Assembly: GCA_964612465.1 (NCBI GenBank)
Contig: CAZTDF010000001.1
Location: forward strand, 1-64,000
Origin: JAFGPJ01 sp964612465
GTDB taxonomy: Bacteria > Planctomycetota > Phycisphaerae > Sedimentisphaerales > Anaerobacaceae
Length of the DNA: 64,000 bases
Direction: 5' to 3'
Shown: positions 58,352-64,000 of the stretch, in pieces
Position numbering within the stretch: position 1 is the first letter of the stretch
Layout: every line of letters begins with the position of its first letter
Notes under the pieces: generated by a model
What the model saw: only the letters and a program-made list of their open reading frames with translations
What the model was told of the DNA's origin: nothing
The model's database searches: none
Translations under genes and position numbers: made by a program

Positions 58352-59254
58352 ATGGCAGTTGTTTGTAAAAGATGTTACTGGTGTGCCAAGCATGTCGGAG
58401 GGCTAAACTTTTGGGGCAATCTCGCCCTTCTGGTCGTAAAGCTGTTGGGCGGCATATTCGGCAGAAGCCAGGCTCTAATCGCCGATGCTGTTCATTCTCT
58501 AAGCGACGTTATCGTATCGATATTGCTTATAATCAGCTTAAAGGTCTCTTCGACGCCGCCGGACGAAGATCATCCATGGGGCCATGGTAATGTAGAATTT
58601 ATCGTATCAGCCATATTTGGGGTGTTGCTTGTTTGTGCGGCTGTGGCTATTACCGCAGTGTCGATTACCTCGATTATTCAGGGAAATGTATACAATACAA
58701 GTATTTTGGCTGTGTGGGCGGCGGTCATATCCGTTGTCGCTAATGATATAATGTTCAGACATTCCTTTTGTGTAGGCCAGAAGGTGAATTCTCCTGCAAT
58801 GATAGCAAATGCCTTGGAGAACAGGGCCGATGTGTGGTCGTCGCTGGCAGTATTAGCAGGTGTTTTTGGTGCAAGGATTGGGTTTCCGGTTCTTGACCCC
58901 ATTGCTGCCGTTATTGTAGGTTTTATGATTGCTAAAAATGGGATAGAAACATTGGTTTTAGGAATTAAAGGCATGACTGACCGGTCTTTTGACAAGGGAA
59001 TGCTTGCCCAGGTAAAAAAAATAGTCCTGGAAGAAGTCGCCATAAAAGATGTAAGCAGGCTGCGTTCCAGACAGATCGGACAAAAAAACTGGATAGACAT
59101 TGAGGCAATGTTTGATCCACAGATAAAAGTTTCAGAGGTAAAAAAGATAATCGAGAGAATTAAGAAAAACATAATGGAAAAATTCGAAAAGATCGGGGAT
59201 GTGGTAATTGTGTCCCGTGTATCAGAACCCCAGTTAAAGTTAAAGGAAATATAA
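58352..59254 (+). CDS. mamB: MamB-like cation diffusion facilitator (second of a tandem pair)
   Basis: This 300-residue paralogue of the preceding gene shares most of its sequence (VCKRCYWCAKHVGG; ALIADAVHSLSD with His48 and Asp52; NALENRAD with Glu156 and Asp160; RSRQIGQKNWIDIEAMF). A recent tandem duplication is likely, with changes concentrated in helices 3-4 and the C-terminal tail. MamB and MamM work as partners in known systems; the two MamB-like proteins here could form such a heteromer. The gene ends two bases before the long PDZ/NifX protein. Confidence 0.9.
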   Translation: MAVVCKRCYWCAKHVGGLNFWGNLALLVVKLLGGIFGRSQALIADAVHSLSDVIVSILLIISLKVSSTPPDEDHPWGHGNVEFIVSAIFGVLLVCAAVAITAVSITSIIQGNVYNTSILAVWAAVISVVANDIMFRHSFCVGQKVNSPAMIANALENRADVWSSLAVLAGVFGARIGFPVLDPIAAVIVGFMIAKNGIETLVLGIKGMTDRSFDKGMLAQVKKIVLEEVAIKDVSRLRSRQIGQKNWIDIEAMFDPQIKVSEVKKIIERIKKNIMEKFEKIGDVVIVSRVSEPQLKLKEI

Positions 59255-59256
59255 CT

Positions 59257-62200
59257 ATGATATGGGCAAAGAATAAGGATAAAAAGAAAAAGTTAAAAAC
59301 AATAACTGATGACATGACGCCCAGAGAAAAAGAACAGGTGCTGGAATATAAGAAGCGGGTAATCAGGCGATGGGCCATAGTGGTAGGGCTTCTGGCTCTT
59401 GCAACCTTTGGCTTCCTTTTTATGACGCTGCTTGACCATGTGATTAAAGGTACCCCTGACGGTGGGCTTGAGATAAACTACAATAAGCTGGATGCAAAGC
59501 TCGCCTGGCTCGGTGCTGAGATTCGGGATTTAGACGCTACTATCAGTAGTGCACTTGGTTTAACCTCAAGCGAGGGGGTCCTCGTAAACAATGTAACATC
59601 AGGTTCACCGGCAGATCAGGTGGGTTTGCAGAGAGGCGACGTTATTATTTCCCTTGATGGAAGCAAGGTAGTCGATACCTTACAGATACAGGACCGGCTT
59701 CGGAAACTTAAACCTGGAGATACTGTCAAGCTTGTTTTAGATAAAGTAAATGGCGGCAAGAAAAATGTTTATGTTACACTTGGCGTCAAACCGGACGATG
59801 ATGCTGCAACAACTGATACAAAGATTAAAAAAGTAGCAGGAACCACCGATACTGCTGTTAATCCGGTATTGTCCACGCATTGGGGAATATCGGTGTCGCC
59901 GCTGACAGATGATGCAAGGGTTGCATTCAAAATACCCGAGAAAGTTCAAGGCGTTCTTGTTGTTGCAGTCGTGCGGGGCAGTCTTGCCGATTCGCAGGGC
60001 ATTAAGGTTGGAGATGTTATTGTAAGTATCAACCAGGTTTCTACGCCTAACCTGCAGGTTTTTTATCAGGCTCTCAAAGATGTTGAGAGTGTTTTGATGG
60101 ATGTTTATTCATCTTCTGACGATAAAAGATTCTTTGTAACGTTTCCTGACGAAGGTGATTCACCGCCACAAGTTGTGATGATGAGTTTTGATGAAAAAGT
60201 GGCCGAAACCCATCGTATTATCATTCCTTCTGACATGGCAGGCTTGAACGGTCAGGTTTATTCCCGGTTTGCATCTGCTCCATATTTTATTCTGTATGAT
60301 TTCAATACAAATCAGCCGACCGTAATCACTAATCCGTATGCATTACAGGTTCGCGGTGCGGGGATACCCTTAGCGCAAATGCTGATAGAACAAAAAATTG
60401 ATGCCGTAATAGTAGGCGGAATAGGTCCGCAGGTATTTGATATCTTTTATCTTGCCAAAGTTAAAATCTATGGACCAGTTACAGGCAGTGTGCGAACCGC
60501 GATAACTAATTATCAGTTAGGCAAATTGCCTGAATTAAAGGAAGCTAACCTTGCCGGATACGGCAATTCATCGACAGCCACAATTCCGACAGGCGGCTCA
60601 CCTAGGACAGAGACGGATGATACCGCTGATGATGAAGAAAGTGATGGTCTGTCCGGTCAGCCTTCGGTTATTCCACCTAAAGGCAAACCCCTCGAACTTA
60701 CTGCCCAGGGCGATGCCCGTGCAAGCAGGCCGGAAACCTGCGTCTGCCCCAGATGTGGCACAGAAGTAACTCATCCGGCAAGTACTGCCTGTGCTGATAT
60801 GGTATGTCCCATTTGCGGTTCTCAGCTTATGACAGCATCGCCTGGAACTGATTCAATTACCGGCACGGATATGACAACCCAGCTTCCAGCGACACAGATA
60901 CCAACCCAGTTGAGACCTATTTCCTTAGCGGCAGGCAGTACAGTAGCACCGACAAGCCCACCCAGCAGAATAGCAGCGATACCAACAGCCGCCAATCTAT
61001 GGGCAATAAGCAATCAGCCCTCAACTACACCGCCTACAACAACACCAGTACAACAAACGGCGGGTTCTTCAACAACGGTTTGTATATGTCCTCTTGATGG
61101 CACAACAGTGACCCATCCGGTTGGTATTCCATGTTCTGCTCTTCAGTGTCCAGTTTGCGGCGGCAGAATGGTAAGTGCCAGCAGTGCAATCATTGATGGC
61201 AGCCAGATATCCAAAACTGCCGGGGTGGTAGTTGGCGGCAAACCCGATGATGTCCCACCGGTTCAGCAGGTATTTTACATACTTCCTGTTGGCGGCAAAC
61301 CGGATGACATACCGCCGTCAATGGGTGGCTCGGCACAAACCGTTTCACTTGTTACGATTGGCGGCAAACCGGACGATGTACCGCCTGTTCAGCAGACATT
61401 CTACTTACTGCCAGTAGCCGGCGGACCTCCTGAGGGTATGGGCAGCGCTCCGACTGATACCGGCAGTGCTCCGGCTGATGTGGGAGGCTCATCGCAGAGT
61501 GCTCGTTCGACAACATGTATATGTCCTGTGGATGGCACAACGGTAACCCATCCGATAGGTGTTCCCTGTTCGCAGCTTAGCTGTCCTATATGTGGTTCTC
61601 GTATGGTTAATGCCGCCCCCGGCGGTGATACTGCCGGCGGTGCAATTCAAACAGGCGGCAAACCCGATGATGTTCCACCGGTTCAGCAGGCATTTTACTT
61701 ACTTCCTGTCGGCGGCAAACCGGATGACGTACCGCCTGTCCAGCAGGCCTTTTTCTTAGTGCCGGTATCGAGCCAGCCTGATGGTGTGCCGCCTTTAGGC
61801 CAGAGCACACAGTCGGTAACTCAAGCTCAAAGGACGTCGCTTGTTACGATAGCCGGCGGACCTCCGGAGGGTATGGGTATGGGAGGGGCAGCTGATACAG
61901 GCACTGCCGTAGATGGGCCGGCACAGGGTGGTGGTCAGTCTGGCTCCGGTGCGGCCCAGACTGGTCGCTCAGATTTATGTGTGTGCCCAATGTGTGGCGT
62001 AACCGTAACGCATCCAATATCTGTTCCGTGTTCCTCACTTACATGTCCCGTCTGCGGCTCTCGATTGGTTAACCAAACCCCTGGAGGCACAAGCGGCAAT
62101 ACAGCCGGCAGCAGTTTAGTACCGACAGCGGCAATTACAGTTGCTGCGACATCGAACATAGTTCATGTAGCGGGGAGTTCTAAAAAATTGGTTATCCCAT

Positions 62201-62622
62201 CCACAGGCAGAACTCTTAAATCTAATATTGCGCCGTTACTCGACGATGCTCGTTATTTCTTAATGTTCGGATTAGGAACATATGAAGCGGTACCCAATCC
62301 ATATTACAGGGACAAAAGGGCAAGTGGAGATGAAATCGGTCAGTTCATAGTGGCTGAAGGCGGTTCGATTGTTATTTGCAATAACGTAAGTGCCACAGCA
62401 CTCAAAGCACTCAAGGACCTGAAAGTCAAGGTATACACCGGCTTTGTGGGCACAGTTCAGCAGGCTCTTGACATATACAATGATGGCAGGATCAAGGATT
62501 CATCGACAGGGAGTGTTCTTGATGATGAAGAAGAACATGGCGGCGGTGGGCCGCCTTCATCAAAAACCAAGTCTTCTAAAGAAAAAGACAAAGACAAAGA
62601 TAATGACACGGAGGTATTTTAG
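59257..62622 (+). CDS. 1121-residue membrane-anchored PDZ-PDZ / NifX / four Cys-ribbon / NifX protein
   Basis: The order of parts is: membrane helix (about 39-60); PDZ 1 (96-176) and PDZ 2 (209-296); a NifX/NifB-type iron-molybdenum-cofactor-binding fold (about 319-436, HRIIIPSDMAGLNGQVYSRF...IDAVIVGGIGPQ); a Pro/Gly/Thr-rich region with four ribbon motifs of form CxCPxxG-x2-VTHP-x5-C-x4-CPxCG beginning near 495, 609, 754 and 908; five GGKPDD repeats between ribbons; a second NifX-like domain (about 976-1079); and a charged tail ending KDKDKDNDTEVF. Ribbons 2 and 3 lack the third Cys (CPLDG, CPVDG). The PDZ pair is paralogous to that at 52072, and the next gene, overlapping by one base, is a trypsin-fold protein. 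I infer a vesicle protein binding iron or an iron cluster. No known magnetosome protein with this exact layout comes to mind. Confidence 0.85.
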   Translation: MIWAKNKDKKKKLKTITDDMTPREKEQVLEYKKRVIRRWAIVVGLLALATFGFLFMTLLDHVIKGTPDGGLEINYNKLDAKLAWLGAEIRDLDATISSALGLTSSEGVLVNNVTSGSPADQVGLQRGDVIISLDGSKVVDTLQIQDRLRKLKPGDTVKLVLDKVNGGKKNVYVTLGVKPDDDAATTDTKIKKVAGTTDTAVNPVLSTHWGISVSPLTDDARVAFKIPEKVQGVLVVAVVRGSLADSQGIKVGDVIVSINQVSTPNLQVFYQALKDVESVLMDVYSSSDDKRFFVTFPDEGDSPPQVVMMSFDEKVAETHRIIIPSDMAGLNGQVYSRFASAPYFILYDFNTNQPTVITNPYALQVRGAGIPLAQMLIEQKIDAVIVGGIGPQVFDIFYLAKVKIYGPVTGSVRTAITNYQLGKLPELKEANLAGYGNSSTATIPTGGSPRTETDDTADDEESDGLSGQPSVIPPKGKPLELTAQGDARASRPETCVCPRCGTEVTHPASTACADMVCPICGSQLMTASPGTDSITGTDMTTQLPATQIPTQLRPISLAAGSTVAPTSPPSRIAAIPTAANLWAISNQPSTTPPTTTPVQQTAGSSTTVCICPLDGTTVTHPVGIPCSALQCPVCGGRMVSASSAIIDGSQISKTAGVVVGGKPDDVPPVQQVFYILPVGGKPDDIPPSMGGSAQTVSLVTIGGKPDDVPPVQQTFYLLPVAGGPPEGMGSAPTDTGSAPADVGGSSQSARSTTCICPVDGTTVTHPIGVPCSQLSCPICGSRMVNAAPGGDTAGGAIQTGGKPDDVPPVQQAFYLLPVGGKPDDVPPVQQAFFLVPVSSQPDGVPPLGQSTQSVTQAQRTSLVTIAGGPPEGMGMGGAADTGTAVDGPAQGGGQSGSGAAQTGRSDLCVCPMCGVTVTHPISVPCSSLTCPVCGSRLVNQTPGGTSGNTAGSSLVPTAAITVAATSNIVHVAGSSKKLVIPSTGRTLKSNIAPLLDDARYFLMFGLGTYEAVPNPYYRDKRASGDEIGQFIVAEGGSIVICNNVSATALKALKDLKVKVYTGFVGTVQQALDIYNDGRIKDSSTGSVLDDEEEHGGGGPPSSKTKSSKEKDKDKDNDTEVF
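61229..61790 (+). repeat. in-frame GGKPDD(V/I)PP repeats within the NifX/ribbon protein
   Basis: Five copies of GGKPDDVPP or GGKPDDIPP are encoded; four are followed by QQxFYxLPV-type segments. A weaker copy reads SSQPDGVPP. The DNA copies are similar but not identical, so the array has had time to diverge. It is a coding repeat, not a CRISPR. A length change between strains would be likely. Confidence 0.85.
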
Positions 62623-63530
62623 TGACGGAAAGTAAGCTCGAAAAACTTATAAAAACAAAGAAACACTCAAAAGCTAATGTGATTATGATCATAATAGTTG
62701 TCGGATTTATTATTCTCATAGTGTGCCAATCGGCTTTTATGGGTTTCACAATGAAGGAACAAACCAGAACGACTACTGCCCCTCAGGATGGTTCTATCCG
62801 AAGCAGCAACATTGCACTGACGGCTTCGAATATACAGCTTGTTGCGTGCACGGATGACGACCTTACAGATGCGGTTTCTGCAGTAAAGAGAGCAGTTGTG
62901 AATATAGACGTAGCCCCGGCTGATGTTGGTTCTGCGAATAGAAGGGGTGAGCCTGCTTTGAGTTTTGATATGCCCTCGACAGCAGCCCTGCAAACAAACG
63001 AAGAAACTCTTGGTTCAGGTGTTATCGTTGATGCACGTGGGTATATTCTTACCTGCTACCACTTAATAAAAGATTGCCCGAACGTTAATGTGAGTGTTTT
63101 TAGTTCTGTGCGTCAGATATACAAAGCCCAGGTTGTTGATGTCGATATTACAAATGACCTTGCAATCCTGAAGATAGAATCGGACAGGCCTTTGCCGGCA
63201 GTAAAACTGGCAAACTCCGATCTGGTCAAGATAACCGATGCGATTCTTGCTATCGGTTCGCCGTTTGGTTTCGAGCACACAGTAACCGCTGGGATAGTCA
63301 GCGATAACAAGCGAAGTATCGTCATTGGTAATACTGTTTACAAAGATATGTTACAGACGGATGCGGCAATAAACCGCGGTAGTGCCGGCGGTGCTTTGAT
63401 AAATGGTGCCAGCGAAATCATTGGTATTAATACCGCCATCGCGTCTCCATCGGGATATTTTTCAGGCGTCAGTTTTGCCATACCAATAAACAAGGCCAGG
63501 CCGCTGTTGCTGAAGGCAATTGATGGCTGA
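62622..63530 (+). CDS. trypsin-fold pseudoprotease, MamO-like
   Basis: This 302-residue protein starts at GTG 62622 behind GAGGT and has one N-terminal helix (about 19-38). It is clearly paralogous to the protease at 53083 but its active site is broken. His147 (TCYHLI) and Asp179 (ITNDLAIL) remain. The GNSGGP loop is GSAGGA, so the nucleophile position is Ala255. A second histidine, His219, replaces Gln in the GFEHTVTAG strand. In Magnetospirillum, MamO is a trypsin-fold protein without protease activity that binds metal and promotes crystal formation. The same principle seems to have arisen here beside an active copy. Function is inferred. Confidence 0.88.
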   Translation: MTESKLEKLIKTKKHSKANVIMIIIVVGFIILIVCQSAFMGFTMKEQTRTTTAPQDGSIRSSNIALTASNIQLVACTDDDLTDAVSAVKRAVVNIDVAPADVGSANRRGEPALSFDMPSTAALQTNEETLGSGVIVDARGYILTCYHLIKDCPNVNVSVFSSVRQIYKAQVVDVDITNDLAILKIESDRPLPAVKLANSDLVKITDAILAIGSPFGFEHTVTAGIVSDNKRSIVIGNTVYKDMLQTDAAINRGSAGGALINGASEIIGINTAIASPSGYFSGVSFAIPINKARPLLLKAIDG

Positions 63531-63541
63531 GAGACAAGTCG

Positions 63542-64000
63542 ATGAAAAAGTTTATACAATGGATAGCAGCGAAAGCCATTAAAGATCACCAGAGCGTTAA
63601 TGATCTGAAGGTCAGGTCACGTTATGGAGCACTTGAAGGCTGGACAAGTATTGTTATCAATTTGCTGCTGTTTATTGTTAAGATAGTCCTTGGTCTTTCG
63701 ATAAGAAGCGTATCTTTGATTGCTGACGCTGTTCATACATTGGCCGATTCCGGCACTTCAGCGGTAGTTATAATCGGATTTAAAATAGCACGAAAGCCGT
63801 CGGATAAAGAACACCCGTTTGGCCATGGGAGAATGGAATCAGTAGCGGCCCTGGTCGTTTCGGTGTTACTATTTATGGCGGGTTTGGAACTATTGGAAAA
63901 GTCGATTCATGCCATTATCAAACCGCAAAGCTCTACAGCTCCGACCGGTGTGATTTTAGTAATCATCGCAACTATTGTGATAAAGGAACTGATGGCGAGG
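63542..64000 (+). CDS. cation diffusion facilitator, N-terminal part (cut by window end)
   Basis: The first 153 codons of a fourth CDF protein, starting at ATG 63542 eleven bases after the pseudoprotease. It begins MKKFIQWIAAKAIKDHQSVN and has four helices visible. The helix 2 site is intact (ADAVHTLAD, His65 and Asp69), followed by HPFGHGRMESVAALVVSV. It lacks the N-terminal Cys cluster of the MamB pair and looks more like a general CDF/MamM-type protein. The rest lies beyond 64000, so the gene block continues. Confidence 0.88.
   Translation, partial: MKKFIQWIAAKAIKDHQSVNDLKVRSRYGALEGWTSIVINLLLFIVKIVLGLSIRSVSLIADAVHTLADSGTSAVVIIGFKIARKPSDKEHPFGHGRMESVAALVVSVLLFMAGLELLEKSIHAIIKPQSSTAPTGVILVIIATIVIKELMAR

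Noticed and set aside
60551..60769. Alternative-frame open stretches inside the NifX/ribbon gene
   Set aside because: They overlap a clearly structured coding frame with conserved domains and have no independent support.
61229..61790. Regular repeats that might suggest a CRISPR array
   Set aside because: The repeats are in frame within a long open frame, vary at the DNA level as coding sequence does, and have no unique spacers of constant length.
41824..64000. Presence of mamK (actin-like) or feoB in the cluster
   Set aside because: No actin-type phosphate-binding motifs or FeoB G-protein motifs occur in any open frame; they may lie outside the window.

Overview
The window looks like a chromosomal segment of a magnetotactic bacterium outside the Pseudomonadota. 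The evidence is a tightly packed block at about 41.8-64 kb whose products match the core magnetosome set: MamL-, MamI-, MamA- (TPR), MamQ- (LemA) and MamB-like (CDF) proteins, plus MamE/MamO-like trypsin-fold proteins with PDZ partners. The local order L - CDF - (rhodanese) - I - A - Q - B - B echoes the known mamL-M and mamA-Q-(R)-B adjacency. Large 'orphan' MacB/FtsX permeases, NtrC-type regulation and the style of the transposases suggest a deep-branching phylum (Planctomycetota, Omnitrophota, Latescibacterota and Nitrospirota are all possible). The window has no rRNA or other phylogenetic marker, so the phylum is not settled.

Layout. (1) 1-0.9 kb: an IS3-type OrfA fragment and a decayed tyrosine recombinase. 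(2) 1.0-36.3 kb: a very large efflux locus. It holds a sigma-54-type response regulator and NtrY/NtrB-like kinase, a candidate sigma-54 promoter, one HlyD-type adaptor, two ABC ATPases, eleven tandem MacB-like permeases of about 800-840 residues, and a TolC-like outer-membrane lipoprotein. (3) 36.4-39.1 kb: an inverted repeat and two transposase/integrase genes separating the efflux locus from the magnetosome block. (4) 39.1-41.0 kb: a minus-strand gene fusing an excisionase-type HTH, an eight-cysteine module, a nucleotidyltransferase and a HEPN-like domain. (5) 41.0-41.8 kb: a non-coding stretch ending in a structured leader with an intrinsic terminator just before the first small magnetosome-type gene. 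(6) 41.8-46.8 kb: small membrane proteins, a Na+/solute symporter, and coiled-coil and helical proteins. (7) 46.8-51.1 kb: a complete fixABCX electron-bifurcation set, interrupted only by a second HTH/cysteine gene that shares the eight-cysteine module. (8) 51.1-64 kb: a membrane Zn-peptidase, the core magnetosome genes, and a fourth CDF gene cut by the window end.

How it may work together (inference). CDF transporters would load iron into the vesicle. Trypsin-fold and PDZ proteins would control maturation. LemA, TPR and coiled-coil proteins would build the compartment and chain. FixABCX and the cysteine-rich or NifX-containing proteins could supply electrons or handle iron or clusters in place of the CXXCH 'magnetochrome' proteins, none of which I can see here. 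The most unusual items are a 1121-residue PDZ-PDZ-NifX-(Cys ribbon)x4-NifX protein, an active-protease/pseudoprotease pair each encoded next to a double-PDZ protein, a CDF paralogue that has lost all four transport-site residues, fixABCX inside the cluster, and the paired HTH/eight-Cys genes.
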